Source: Streptomyces sp. TBY4
GTDB lineage: Bacteria > Actinomycetota > Actinomycetes > Streptomycetales > Streptomycetaceae
Length of the DNA: 64,000 nucleotides
Assembly: GCF_024213195.1 (NCBI RefSeq)
Contig: NZ_JANAVF010000018.1
Coordinates: 86,194-150,193, forward strand
Direction: 5' to 3'
Position 1 is the stretch's first letter. Each line of letters begins with the position of its first letter. A program made the translations under genes and the position numbers. Under the pieces are notes generated by a model. The model did not search any database. It was not told the origin of the DNA and saw only the letters and a list, made by a program, of their open reading frames with translations. Positions 33,433-42,492 of this stretch are shown here, piece by piece.

Positions 33433-34842
33433 ATGAAGATCAGCGCGCACGCGGTCGGACGCATGGTGGGGGCCTGGCAGGAAGGGCCCGGACCGGCGCA
33501 CCGGCGGCTCTCCGACCGGCTGCGGCTGCTGATCCTGGACGGGCGGCTCTGCCTGGGGGCGGCGCTGCCGGGCGAACGGGACCTGGCCGGCGCGATCGGT
33601 ACGAGCAGGACCACGGTCGGGGCCGCGTACCGCACGCTCGTGGAGCACGGCTACCTGGAGACGAGGGAGCGCGCGCGGGCGACCGTACGGCTCCCGCACG
33701 AGGACGCACCCGCCGGGCGGCGGCGGGCCGGGGGTGCGGACGCGGAGACGATCAACCTCTCCTTCGCGGCGCCGCCCGCGCCCCCGGAGGTGCTGCACGC
33801 CGCTTTCGCGACGGCGCTGGAGCGGCTCCCGCTCCACTTCGAGCGGCACGGGTACGACCGGTACGGCGCCGGGGAGCTGCGCGAGGCGGTCGCGGGCTGG
33901 TACGGGCGCAGGGGGCTGGCGACTTCGCCCGGCCAGGTCATGATCACCAGCGGGGCGCAGCACGCGATCGGGCTGCTGGCGCGGACGCTGCTGTCGCCGC
34001 GGGACAAGGTGCTGTTCGACCACCCCACCTATCCGCACGCGATCAGGGCGTTCACCGACGCCCGGGCCCGGCTGCTGCCGGTGGCGGTGGGCCCGTCCGG
34101 CTGGGACGTCCCGCAGCTCCTGGCGGGGGCGCGCTCGGCGCAACTGGCTTACCTGATCCCGGACTTCCACAACCCGACGGGGCTGTACATGTCGGCGGAG
34201 GCCCGCCGGAGCCTGCGGCCGGCCTGCCCCGTGATCATCGACGAAACCCTGGCGGACCTGCGGCTGGACGGTGACGCGGGCCGGGAGGCGGAGCCCTTCG
34301 CGGCCCACCACCCCTCCACCATCAGCATCGGCTCGGTGTCCAAGAGCATCTGGGGCGGCCTGCGCATCGGCTGGATCCGCGCCGAGCCCGCGCTGCTGGA
34401 GCGGGTCGCGCGGACCCGCCCCGCGACGGACCTCGGCACGCCGGTGGTGGAGCAGCTGGCCGCAGCCGCCCTCCTGGACGCCGGTCAGACCCGGCGACCC
34501 GAGGCGCTGCGCCAACTGCGTGCCCAGCAGGACGTTTTGCTGGAGGCCCTGGCCGAGCACCTGCCCGAGGTGCACGCGCCGCGGGCACCGGGCGGGGTCA
34601 CGCTCTGGGCGCGCTTCCCGGAGCCGGTCGGCTCCCGGCTGGCGGCGATCGCGCCGGACCACGGGGTGACGATCGCGGCAGGCCCGCAGTTCGGCATCGG
34701 CGGCGCCTTCGAACGCCACGTCCGCCTCCCGTACACCCTCCCGGCCGCCCGCCTGACGGAGGCGGTCCGCCGCCTGGCCTCCGCCCACCGGGCCCTGACG
34801 GCGGGCGCCACCGGGACTCACGTCCCGGCGGCGGTGGCCTGA
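33433..34842 (+). CDS. yczR: MocR/GabR-type regulator of the YczR subfamily (GntR HTH plus aminotransferase fold)
   Basis: 469 residues. GntR-type winged HTH at about 28-90 (LSDRLRLLILDGRLCLGAALPGERDLAGAIGTSRTTVGAAYRTL), linker, then a class-I aminotransferase-like domain (about 105-455). PLP features: NPTGLYMS, DETLADLRL and the Schiff-base Lys in IGSVSKSIWGGLRIGW. No ribosome site precedes the ATG, and the operator repeat ends two bases upstream, so the mRNA is probably leaderless. PLP-bound effector would switch expression of the divergent yczE. Confidence 0.9.
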   Translation: MKISAHAVGRMVGAWQEGPGPAHRRLSDRLRLLILDGRLCLGAALPGERDLAGAIGTSRTTVGAAYRTLVEHGYLETRERARATVRLPHEDAPAGRRRAGGADAETINLSFAAPPAPPEVLHAAFATALERLPLHFERHGYDRYGAGELREAVAGWYGRRGLATSPGQVMITSGAQHAIGLLARTLLSPRDKVLFDHPTYPHAIRAFTDARARLLPVAVGPSGWDVPQLLAGARSAQLAYLIPDFHNPTGLYMSAEARRSLRPACPVIIDETLADLRLDGDAGREAEPFAAHHPSTISIGSVSKSIWGGLRIGWIRAEPALLERVARTRPATDLGTPVVEQLAAAALLDAGQTRRPEALRQLRAQQDVLLEALAEHLPEVHAPRAPGGVTLWARFPEPVGSRLAAIAPDHGVTIAAGPQFGIGGAFERHVRLPYTLPAARLTEAVRRLASAHRALTAGATGTHVPAAVA

Positions 34843-34881
34843 GCCGCCGCCCCGGGGCGCGGGGCGGCGGTTGTTCCCGGG

Positions 34882-36345
34882 CTATTCCATCGGATAGCCG
34901 CCCGGGCCGGCGTACACCGCGTCGCCGACGGGGCGTTCCTTGGCATTGTCGTCGGTGGGGGTGTTGGCGAGCTTCTGCTTCCACACCAGGGTGGTCGATC
35001 CGCCGCCGTCCATGTTGACGGCGTCGATGACGTTGAGTTCCTTCAGGAAGGCGGCCAGCTCTCCCCGGGTGGCGCCGATGCTGACGACATGGTCAGGATC
35101 GTCGACGCCGTCGATGGTCACCAGTACGGTGCGGCCGTAGTGGTCCGTGCCGACGGCCGTGCGCGGGTCCTTGCGGCCGGGTTCGGCCGGATCCGTGTAC
35201 TGGATCTCGCCGTCCCTTAGGAGCAGGTCCCCGCCTGCGGTGACGTACATCGAGGGATCGAGGGCGAGAGGGGTACCGAACCGGGTGTCCTCCACCTTCT
35301 CGGTGAAGTCGAACTCGCTGTCCACCCGTGTGCGGGCGCGCAGCCAGTCGGCGCCTTCTCCGATGCCCTGGAGGATGCGGCCTCCGCTCGGTATGACCTT
35401 CCCGCCCCTGTTGCCCTTCTTGCACTTGCTCCCGTCCACCGGCTCATTCGGGTCGTAGCATGCGGTGACGACGCCCGCGGAGTTGAGCTCGACTTCGAAG
35501 CCCTCGTCCTTGCTGATCTGCTTCGTGGCCGGCGTTACCGGGACATCCGGGTCGTTGGGGGTCACGAGGAGGGCGGTGGTCGGCGTTGTCGTGCCGTACT
35601 CCTTGGTGAAGGAGATGATCTCGGAGAGGTCCTCGCAGACCCCCGTGTCGTTGTCCCTGATTTCGGGAGGGACGCCCTTGTCCTCCGGGTCCTTCCGCTC
35701 GCAGTGGGCGGAGCGGCCGGGTACCCGGTTGATGCCGTCGAGTTGCCGTTCCTCGTCCGAGTCCAACCCGCCCTTCGGCGCGATCTTCAGGTTCGTGCTC
35801 AGCTCGGTGATGTAGGCCCGGCCGTGCTGGAGCACCAGCGAGGTGCTGAACTTCCTTCCGCCCTTGCCCCTGACCGCTTCGCTGAGCAGCTTGCCGCCTT
35901 GGATGACGACGCCGTTCAGGTCTCCGTCCCAGGTGTCCGTGAGCGTCCCCGGGGTCTTCATGTTTCCGTCGAAGAAGCCGCCGTTGACGCCGACGAAGGG
36001 CTTCCGGACGGGCGTCGAGGTCAGGCCGCCCAGCATCGAGGTGGTCTGCTGGGACGTGCCGAGCCCTGTACCGAAGGTTCCCTTGAGGTTGAGCGAGGCC
36101 AGGTTCGGGTCGATGACGACCACGTTGACCTTCCAGGGGCCCTTGTAGGGGAGGCCGGTGTACTCGGTGCGGGTGATGCCGGGCACGGATTTGTCGGGTG
36201 TGCCGGCTTGGAGGTCGGCCAGGTTCAGGACCGTCGAGGCCGGAAGCACCTCGTTGGCGGATGCACCCGGAGCGGAGAAGGGGGTGGCAAGGGCCGAGGT
36301 GGCCAGGGCGAGCGCCAAGGAGCCTCGTTTGACTGCGTGCTTCAC
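34882..36345 (-). CDS. Secreted NAGPA-domain protein (phosphodiester glycosidase family)
   Basis: 487 residues from GTG 36345, with GAGGA seven bases upstream. Signal peptide 1-31 (VKHAVKRGSLALALATSALA, cleavage near ASA). Phosphodiester glycosidase motifs: KPFVGVNGGFFDGN (about 120-133) and INAVNMDGGGSTTLVWKQ-like sequence near 455 (reads VIDAVNMDGGGSTTLVWKQ). In the human family member this fold uncovers mannose-6-phosphate by removing GlcNAc; bacterial members cleave phosphodiester-linked sugars, perhaps teichoic acids. A middle region rich in Asp/Glu/Lys is unusual. It follows the I36-type gene by 17 bases. GC is lower than in flanking genes. Confidence 0.82.
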   Translation of the reverse strand: MKHAVKRGSLALALATSALATPFSAPGASANEVLPASTVLNLADLQAGTPDKSVPGITRTEYTGLPYKGPWKVNVVVIDPNLASLNLKGTFGTGLGTSQQTTSMLGGLTSTPVRKPFVGVNGGFFDGNMKTPGTLTDTWDGDLNGVVIQGGKLLSEAVRGKGGRKFSTSLVLQHGRAYITELSTNLKIAPKGGLDSDEERQLDGINRVPGRSAHCERKDPEDKGVPPEIRDNDTGVCEDLSEIISFTKEYGTTTPTTALLVTPNDPDVPVTPATKQISKDEGFEVELNSAGVVTACYDPNEPVDGSKCKKGNRGGKVIPSGGRILQGIGEGADWLRARTRVDSEFDFTEKVEDTRFGTPLALDPSMYVTAGGDLLLRDGEIQYTDPAEPGRKDPRTAVGTDHYGRTVLVTIDGVDDPDHVVSIGATRGELAAFLKELNVIDAVNMDGGGSTTLVWKQKLANTPTDDNAKERPVGDAVYAGPGGYPME

Positions 36346-36362
36346 GAAGGAGTCCTCGGTAT

Positions 36363-37100
36363 TCAGTTGGCGGGGAGCGTGTTGGCCAGCGTGCAGTCGT
36401 CTGTGGTGTCGACCAGCATGTGGGAGCTCAGGTTCTTGTTCCATGGATCGGGGATCACTGTGCTGTCCGACCTGATCACCACGTACTTGCGGTAGGTCTT
36501 CCCATCGATGGTCAGCGTTCCCGAGTATTGCTTCTCGGTGAAGAAGCAGACGTGCCGGGTGCTGTAATTGGCGACCGACGCGACTCGGTTGTCCATGCCT
36601 TTATAGTCCCCCAAGTCGGCGGTCGACGGCAGCATTTCGCCGCGGCCGGCGACATCCGAGAAGAGGCAGAGCTTCCCGTTGGGGCAGCGCTCGTAGCCGG
36701 TGTAGCAGCCGGCCTTGGACTTGGCCACCTTGTGAGAGCTGACCTTTTTGTCCAGCTTGGTCGAGAGTTTTTCCAGGTCGGCCCAGTTGCCGGGCGCGAT
36801 GGCCTGGATGGTGCCGCTGTAGTTGAACTCCTCGTAGAGGCAGGTCCAGTACTTGGTGTTGTTGACCACCGTGCTGACCTGCTCGTTCCACTGGTCATAG
36901 ACCAGCTTCGGGTCGTCGTCCGGCGTGTAGGACGCCGAGTTCCCCTTGCCGCCGGGCTCGGTGTAGATGCAGAAACTGTTCGGGGCGCATGCCGGCCGCG
37001 GCGCCGCCTCTACGGCGTCGGCCGAGTTGCCGATCGGTGAGATGAGGAAGAGCGCCACGAGCGAGATGCCCGCAACAGCCCATGCCAAAAAGCGTTTCAC
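36363..37100 (-). CDS. Secreted Cys-rich protein of the I36 peptidase-inhibitor/crystallin-like group
   Basis: 245 residues from a GTG with GGGGGGA seven bases upstream. Signal peptide 1-32. Two related halves follow: CAPNSFCIYTEPGGKGNSASYT and CPNGKLCLFSDVAGRGEMLPS are the start of beta/gamma-crystallin-like units as in family I36 (SMI-type metalloprotease inhibitors), and each half contains later Tyr/Cys segments (CLYEEFNYSG, CFFTEKQYSG). About ten Cys suggest disulphides. Its role may be protease inhibition or wall binding. It appears co-transcribed with the NAGPA gene, and the two share a similar translation-start context (CTTCTTC/CTCCTTC then GTGAAG/GTGAAA). A GC of 60% in one 60-base line, versus about 70% nearby, hints at acquisition. 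Confidence 0.72.
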   Translation of the reverse strand: MKRFLAWAVAGISLVALFLISPIGNSADAVEAAPRPACAPNSFCIYTEPGGKGNSASYTPDDDPKLVYDQWNEQVSTVVNNTKYWTCLYEEFNYSGTIQAIAPGNWADLEKLSTKLDKKVSSHKVAKSKAGCYTGYERCPNGKLCLFSDVAGRGEMLPSTADLGDYKGMDNRVASVANYSTRHVCFFTEKQYSGTLTIDGKTYRKYVVIRSDSTVIPDPWNKNLSSHMLVDTTDDCTLANTLPAN

Positions 37101-37463
37101 GAAGAAGTCCCCCCACGGGATGTTTCAGCAGCTCGATTCTGGCTGCGGCGCGAGCGTAAGGCCTCTGTCCGGGGGTGGTGAAACTGGGGGCTGGTGCACA
37201 GGCTTGATGTAAAGGTTTTTGAGATGAAATCGGTAAGAAGATCGCAGGGTCGATGGCCTGACGGACCTTCATGGCGTGATTGCCCGTCGCCTGACGCCGG
37301 TGACGGTCCCTCAGTCCGTGCTCGGGCGGCCGTACGGATGCTCGGCGGGTGCGGCCATTGGAGGCGGGGCGGACCCGGCGGACGTAACAACCGGTGGACA
37401 CCCTGTCGCAGTAAGTGACAGTTCGTCCCTTTCTTCCTAGTCTCACGTCCCGGTACCGAGCGA
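37101..37463. promoter_or_regulatory. AT-richer intergenic region between the I36 and lipase genes
   Basis: Divergent promoters must lie here. The stretch near 37200-37250 is strikingly AT-rich for this genome (GATGTAAAGGTTTTTGAGATG). I find no gene, hairpin or repeat that I can support in the 363 bases. Confidence 0.4.
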
Positions 37464-38801
37464 ATGGACGATGAGATGAGACGACGGCTTTCCGCGATCG
37501 CCGCGGCAGGTGTGGCCGCGGTGCTCGCGCTGGGCGGCGGCGCGACCGCGACCGCCACCGGGGGTGCGGGGACCAACCCCGACGGCGGTAAGGGCGGCAA
37601 GGGGCTGTGTGCGCCGGGGGTGCCGGTCGGGCCGGAGGGGGAGAAGTTCTACGATCCGCCGTCGCCGCTGCCCGAGGGGGAGCACGGGGACCTGATCTGG
37701 GCCCGCCGGGTCGACGCCCCCGACGGTGCGCGCGCCTGCCGGATCCTGTACCTCTCGACCCTGCAGAGCGGTACCCGCGTCGCCGTGTCGGGCATCGTGG
37801 CCTGGCCCGACGCCCCCGCGCCGCGCAGCGGCCGCAACGTGGTGGCCTGGGCGCACGGGACCGTGGGCGGCCCGCGCCAGTGCGCGCCGTCCGCGGTGCC
37901 GAATCCGGCGACCGACCTGGTCGGCTACTACACGTACGACAGCCCCTGGGGCATCGACGTCGGCGTGCCGGCGCTGACGCAGTTCCTCGACTCGGGTGAC
38001 GTCGTGGTCGGTACGGACTACCAGGGCCTGGGCACCCCGGGCGTGCACCAGTACACGGTCGCCGTGACGGAGACGAACAACGTCCTGGACTCCGTCCGCG
38101 CGGCCCGCCAGATCACCGACACCCACGCCAACCACAAGGCGGCCGTCCTGGGCTGGTCGCAGGGCGGCGGCGCGGCGGCGTTCATCGCCCAGAACTACAA
38201 GGCGTACACCCCGGAGACCAACCTGGTCGGCATCGCGGCGCTGGCGCCCGCCGCCAACCTGGGGCCGGACTTCCGCGGCCTGGTGCTGCCCGGCCCGACG
38301 TCCCCCACCTCGCCCTCCCACAACGCGGCGCTGCGCGTCAACGTCTACCGGGGCTTCCTCGCGGCCTACCCCGCCCTGAAGGCCGAGGACGTGCTGAAGC
38401 CGGCCGGACTGGAGGCGCTGCGCGGTGACGGGGTGATGTGCATCGAGCACCTCGCCGACGTGATCCAGGAGAACGTGGGCAACGCGGGGCAGCTGGACAC
38501 GCTGTTCCAGCCGCTGAGCGTGGTGCCGGAGGTCTGGCACCAGCGCTTCCGCGAGAACACCGCGGGCCTGGTGACCTCGGTGGCGCCGATCCTGGTGATG
38601 CAGGGCACGGCGGACACGGTCATCAACCCGAACTCCACCGACGAGTACGTGAAGCGGGCCTGCCGCTTCGGCAAGCCGGTCGTGTACACGAAGTACCCCG
38701 GAGCGACGCACCAGACGATCCCCCACGTCGCGGAGCCGGAGTACCTGACCTGGATCGCGGACCGCTTCGCGGGCCGGCCCGCCCCGTCCAACTGCGCCTG
38801 A
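37464..38801 (+). CDS. Secreted lipase/esterase (secretory lipase family)
   Basis: 445 residues; an ATG four codons in (37476) is an alternative with a slightly better ribosome site. Signal peptide about 1-33. Alpha/beta hydrolase with NVVAWAHGTVGG, VVVGTDYQGLGTPG and the nucleophile elbow GWSQGGGAA (Ser at about 236). MQGTADTVINP supplies the acid and GATHQTIP the His. This arrangement is that of the LIP/secretory lipase family (Candida LipA-like, common in actinobacteria). It should hydrolyse esters or triglycerides outside the cell. A perfect 18-bp terminator follows. Confidence 0.87.
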   Translation: MDDEMRRRLSAIAAAGVAAVLALGGGATATATGGAGTNPDGGKGGKGLCAPGVPVGPEGEKFYDPPSPLPEGEHGDLIWARRVDAPDGARACRILYLSTLQSGTRVAVSGIVAWPDAPAPRSGRNVVAWAHGTVGGPRQCAPSAVPNPATDLVGYYTYDSPWGIDVGVPALTQFLDSGDVVVGTDYQGLGTPGVHQYTVAVTETNNVLDSVRAARQITDTHANHKAAVLGWSQGGGAAAFIAQNYKAYTPETNLVGIAALAPAANLGPDFRGLVLPGPTSPTSPSHNAALRVNVYRGFLAAYPALKAEDVLKPAGLEALRGDGVMCIEHLADVIQENVGNAGQLDTLFQPLSVVPEVWHQRFRENTAGLVTSVAPILVMQGTADTVINPNSTDEYVKRACRFGKPVVYTKYPGATHQTIPHVAEPEYLTWIADRFAGRPAPSNCA

Positions 38802-38824
38802 GGTGACGGCGTAGGAGCACGCAT

Positions 38825-38865
38825 GAAGGCTCCCGGCCGGTGGACCGCACCGGCCGGGAGCCTTC
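38825..38865. terminator. Terminator between the lipase and murP genes
   Basis: Perfect 18-bp stem (GAAGGCTCCCGGCCGGTG with its complement) around GACCG, between converging genes. Confidence 0.9.
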
Positions 38866-38895
38866 GTACGTGGGGCCTCGCGAGGGCCGTCGGGG

Positions 38896-40422
38896 TCAGC
38901 GGCCCACCGGGACCGGGGCCGTGCCCGCGGCGGGCGCGGGCTCGCCGGCCTGGGTCGCCGGGGCGGGGGCCTGCGCGGCCTCCGCGTCCGGGCCGGTGTT
39001 GAACTCGGTCAGCATCTGCTGGGTGAAGCCGAAGAAGTAGGTGGCGGCGAAGCCCACCAGGTAGCCGACGGCCAGGCCGCCCGCGTAGATCGCGATGGTC
39101 ATCCCCATGCCCGACTTGCCGTCGAGGAGGGGGAAGAGCGCCCAGCCCGAGGGGCCGATGGCGGTGGAGCCGAAGGAGGTCCCCAGCTGGTTGAAGAGGC
39201 CTACGAAGGCTCCGCCCGCGGCGCCGCCGACGCAGGCGGTGATGAAGGGGCGGCCGAGGGGGAGGGAGACGCCGTAGATGAGGGGTTCGCCGACGCCCAG
39301 GAAGCCGGCCGGGAGGGCGGACTTGATGGTGGTGCGGATCGAGCGGTTGCGGGGGAGCTTGTAGTAGACGGCGATGGCCGCGCCGACCTGGCCCGCGCCC
39401 GCCATGGCGAGGATGGGGAGCAGGACGGTGTAGCCGGTCTGCTCGATCAGGGTGGTGTGGATCGGGATCAGGGCCTGGTGCAGGCCCAGCATCACGAGGG
39501 GGAGGAAGAGGCCGCCGAGGACCAGGCCCGCGAAGGCGCCGCCGGTGGCGAGGAGCCAGGTGGCGAAGGTGCCGATGGCGGAGGAGACCTCACCGGCGAC
39601 GAACATAAGGCCGAAGATGGTGACGAGGCCGGAGATCAGCACCGTGAGGGTGGGGGTGACCAGGACGTCCAGGGCCTCCGGCACCCACTTGCGGCACCAC
39701 TTCTCCACCTGGACGGCGAGCAGCGCCGCGGCGAGCGCGCCGAGGACGCCGCCCTGGCCGGGGGAGAGCTGCTGGCCGAAGGCGTCGATCTTCGCGACGC
39801 CGGGGAAGACGATGATCGCGGCGACTGCGCCGCCGAGGACGGCGGTGCCGCCGAACTCCTTGGCGGTGTTGTAGCCGACGAAGACCGCGATGAGCGACAT
39901 GAAGCCGCTCGCCATCGCGGCGAGGGCCGGGACCACGGCCGGCACCCAGCCCATGTTGGTGAGGAAGCCGTTGAGCCCGGCGATGATGCCGCAGCCGATC
40001 AGGGCGGGGATCAGCGGGACGAAGATGTTCGCGATGCGGCGCAGGAACAGCTTGAAGGGGGTGGAGTTCTTCGTCTTCTGGGCGTTCTTGATGGCCGCGC
40101 CCTGGGCGGCGAGTTCGTCGGCGGTCACGGCGTGGGAGGCGGCGGGAGCCGGTTCCGCCGAGCGGCCTTCCGCGACCAGGGCCTCGAACTCGGGGGTGAC
40201 GCGGGCGACGGTGCCCGGTCCCAGCACGATCTGGTACGTGTCGTCCTCGACGACGCCCATCACGGCGGGGAGGGCCTTGAGGGCCTCGTCCTGGACGAGT
40301 GAGCGGTCGCGCAGGGTGATCCGCAGGCGGGTCATGCAGTGCGCGATGTTGAGGACGTTGTCCGGACCGCCGACCAGAGGAAGGATCGCGGCGGCTGTGG
40401 CGCGGTTCTTGTCAGTGGACAT
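38896..40422 (-). CDS. murP: PTS EIIBC permease, MurNAc type (MurP-like)
   Basis: 508 residues. EIIB at the N-terminus (about 5-85) with the phospho-Cys in NIAHCMTRLRITL (C29). EIIC (about 120-480) has ten or so membrane segments, including NIFVPLIPALIGCGIIAG and LGVGEPLIYGVSLPLGRPF. No EIIA is fused, so phosphate must come from a separate EIIA. Encoded in one operon with murQ and an RpiR regulator, it most likely imports N-acetylmuramic acid as MurNAc-6-phosphate. Sucrose- and glucoside-type permeases look similar, so the substrate call rests on context. Confidence 0.83.
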   Translation of the reverse strand: MSTDKNRATAAAILPLVGGPDNVLNIAHCMTRLRITLRDRSLVQDEALKALPAVMGVVEDDTYQIVLGPGTVARVTPEFEALVAEGRSAEPAPAASHAVTADELAAQGAAIKNAQKTKNSTPFKLFLRRIANIFVPLIPALIGCGIIAGLNGFLTNMGWVPAVVPALAAMASGFMSLIAVFVGYNTAKEFGGTAVLGGAVAAIIVFPGVAKIDAFGQQLSPGQGGVLGALAAALLAVQVEKWCRKWVPEALDVLVTPTLTVLISGLVTIFGLMFVAGEVSSAIGTFATWLLATGGAFAGLVLGGLFLPLVMLGLHQALIPIHTTLIEQTGYTVLLPILAMAGAGQVGAAIAVYYKLPRNRSIRTTIKSALPAGFLGVGEPLIYGVSLPLGRPFITACVGGAAGGAFVGLFNQLGTSFGSTAIGPSGWALFPLLDGKSGMGMTIAIYAGGLAVGYLVGFAATYFFGFTQQMLTEFNTGPDAEAAQAPAPATQAGEPAPAAGTAPVPVGR

Positions 40423-40461
40423 GTTGGTGTTCGCCTTGCTGGTTGGGGGTCAGCGGGGGAG

Positions 40462-41391
40462 CTAGCGGGTCGGGGTCCGGGTGAGGGCGTCCCGGAGGTG
40501 GCCCCGGGAGGCGGTGAGCAGGTCGGCGGCCGTGGGGCCGTCGACTCCGCCGAGGATGACGAGGATGGCCTGCTTGACCTCGCCGTCGGCGGCGGTGAGC
40601 GCGGCCTCGATCTCGGCGTCGGGGGCGCCGGTCGCCAGCGAGACGATGCGGCGGGCGCGGGCGCGCAGCTTCTCGTTGGAGGAGCGCATGTCGACCATCA
40701 GGTTCCCGTACGTCTTGCCGAGCCGGATCATCGTGATCGTCGAGATGAGGTTGAGGACGAGCTTCTGCGCGGTACCGGCCTTCAACCGGGTCGATCCGGT
40801 GAGGAGTTCGGGGCCGACGACCACCTCGATGCCGTGGTCGGCGGCCGCGGCGAGCGCGGAGCCGGCGTTGCAGGACAGGCCGACGGTGAGCGCGCCGCGG
40901 GCGCGGGCGAACTCGACGGCGCCGATCGCGTACGGGGTGCGGCCGGAGGCGGAGATCCCGATGACGGTGTCGTCGGCGGTCAGGGCCAGCGCGGTCAGGT
41001 CCTCGGCGGCCAGTTCCTTGGAGTCCTCGGCGCCTTCGACGGCCTTGACCATGGCGGAGGGGCCGCCCGCGATCAGGCCGACGACCTCGGAGGGGTCGGT
41101 GTTGAAGGTGGGCGGGCATTCGCTGGCGTCCAGTACGCCCATCCGGCCGGCGGTGCCGGCGCCCGCGTAGACGAGCCGTCCGCCGCGGGCCATCCGCTCG
41201 GCGATCCCGTCGATGGCGGCGGCGATCGTCTCCAGCTCGCCGGCGACGGCGGCCGGGACGGTGGCGTCCTCGGCGTTCATCAGGCGGGCGATCTCCAGGG
41301 TGGAGAGCCGGTCGATCTCGGCCAGTTCGGGGCGGAAGGCCTCGGTGGTCAAGGTGGCGAGCTGGGCGCGGAGTTCGGCGTACGCGGTCAT
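40462..41391 (-). CDS. murQ: N-acetylmuramic acid-6-phosphate etherase
   Basis: 309 residues, AGGAG at nine bases. SIS-fold motifs: GGRLVYAGAGTAGRMGVLDASECPPTF (about 64-90), LIAGGPSAMVKAVEGAEDS, GISASGRTPYAIGAV and GPELLTGSTRLKAGTAQKLVLNLIST. It cleaves the D-lactyl ether of MurNAc-6-P to give GlcNAc-6-P and D-lactate. GlcNAc-6-P then enters through NagA, encoded 30 kb away. It is the middle gene of murR-murQ-murP, with gaps of 30 and 39 bases. Confidence 0.95.
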   Translation of the reverse strand: MTAYAELRAQLATLTTEAFRPELAEIDRLSTLEIARLMNAEDATVPAAVAGELETIAAAIDGIAERMARGGRLVYAGAGTAGRMGVLDASECPPTFNTDPSEVVGLIAGGPSAMVKAVEGAEDSKELAAEDLTALALTADDTVIGISASGRTPYAIGAVEFARARGALTVGLSCNAGSALAAAADHGIEVVVGPELLTGSTRLKAGTAQKLVLNLISTITMIRLGKTYGNLMVDMRSSNEKLRARARRIVSLATGAPDAEIEAALTAADGEVKQAILVILGGVDGPTAADLLTASRGHLRDALTRTPTR

Positions 41392-41421
41392 GAGTGGGGG
41401 CTCCTGAACTGCTGGGTGCTG

Positions 41422-42390
41422 CTAGCGGGCGGTGCTGTTGCGCTGGGCGGTGGGTACGGGGGTGTGGTGGCGGGGCGCGAGCGCCTCGTACGAGGCTGCG
41501 AGCGCGGGCGCCGCCGTCTCGTAGGTCTGCTGGGCGACGCCCACGAACAGGCAGTCGACGACGAGGAGCTGGCTGGTCCGGCTCGACATGGCAGCCGGGC
41601 GCAGCTGGGTCTCGCGGGCGGCGGAGGTGGCCAGTACGAGGTCGGCGTAGTGGACGACGGGGGAGCCCGCGCGGGCCGTGAGCGCGAGGGTGGTGGCGCC
41701 GCGCTCGAAGGCGATCCGCAGGGGTTCGACGACGTCGCCGGTGCCGCCGGAGTGCGTGATGGCGACGGCCACGTCGCCGGGGCGCAGCAGGACGGCGTTG
41801 GTGACGGCCAGGTGCGGGTCGTTGTGTGCGTGGGCGATCAGGCCGATGCGCGACAGCTTCTGCGCGAGGTCCTGGGCGACGAGGCCGGAGGCGCCGACGC
41901 CGTAGATCTCGATGCGGCGGGCGGCCGCGAGGGCGGCGACGGCCGAGCCGAGGGCGGCGACGTCGAGTCCGGCGGCGGTGTCGGCGAGGGTCTGCGCCTC
42001 CTCCTGGGCCAGCTTCGCGACCACGTCGGCGAGGGAGTCGTCGACGGCTATGTCCACGGTGACGGCGGGGGCCGCGCCGGACTCCTGCTGGGCGGCGAGC
42101 GCGGCGAGCGCGAGGCGCAGGTCGCGGTAGCCGGGGTAGCCGAGGAGGCGGGCGGTGCGGACGACGGTGGCCTCGCTGGTGCCGGTGCGGGCGGCGAGGT
42201 CGCTGACGGTGAGCGCGGCGCAGCCGGCGGGGTCGGCGGCGACGGCCTCGGCGACGGCCTGCATGGAGCGGGTCATCGAGGGGCCGAGGCTGCGGACTCG
42301 GGCCCGCAGGGCGGCGGGGGCGGGGACGGGGGCGGTGGTGGCCGCGTCGCCCGGGCCGCTGCTGAAGGTTTCTTTCACGTTCTTGCTCAC
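41422..42390 (-). CDS. MurR/RpiR-family transcriptional regulator
   Basis: 322 residues from GTG 42390; no spaced ribosome site, so possibly leaderless. N-terminal HTH_6 (about 30-105): SMTRSMQAVAEAVAADPAGCAALTVSDLAARTGTSEATVVRTARLLG. C-terminal SIS sugar-phosphate domain (about 125-265): RIEIYGVGASGLVAQDLAQKLSRIG and VAVAITHSGGTGDVVEPLRIAFERGA. It should bind MurNAc-6-P or a related phosphate and control its own operon through the palindrome just upstream. Confidence 0.9.
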   Translation of the reverse strand: MSKNVKETFSSGPGDAATTAPVPAPAALRARVRSLGPSMTRSMQAVAEAVAADPAGCAALTVSDLAARTGTSEATVVRTARLLGYPGYRDLRLALAALAAQQESGAAPAVTVDIAVDDSLADVVAKLAQEEAQTLADTAAGLDVAALGSAVAALAAARRIEIYGVGASGLVAQDLAQKLSRIGLIAHAHNDPHLAVTNAVLLRPGDVAVAITHSGGTGDVVEPLRIAFERGATTLALTARAGSPVVHYADLVLATSAARETQLRPAAMSSRTSQLLVVDCLFVGVAQQTYETAAPALAASYEALAPRHHTPVPTAQRNSTAR

Positions 42391-42393
42391 CCT

Positions 42394-42408
42394 TGAAACT
42401 TATTTTCA
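42394..42408. promoter_or_regulatory. RpiR-type palindrome upstream of the MurNAc operon
   Basis: TGAAA-CTTAT-TTTCA, 5-bp arms, four bases before the regulator start. TGAAA-N5-TTTCA-like sequences are the usual operators of RpiR-family regulators. Confidence 0.65.
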
Positions 42409-42492
42409 GAGGGGTGGGAACGTCAAGACGCCATAAGTCACCTGGGAAAGAGGACCTTCGCCACACGCCCCGTCCGGGTCCACAATGTGTCC

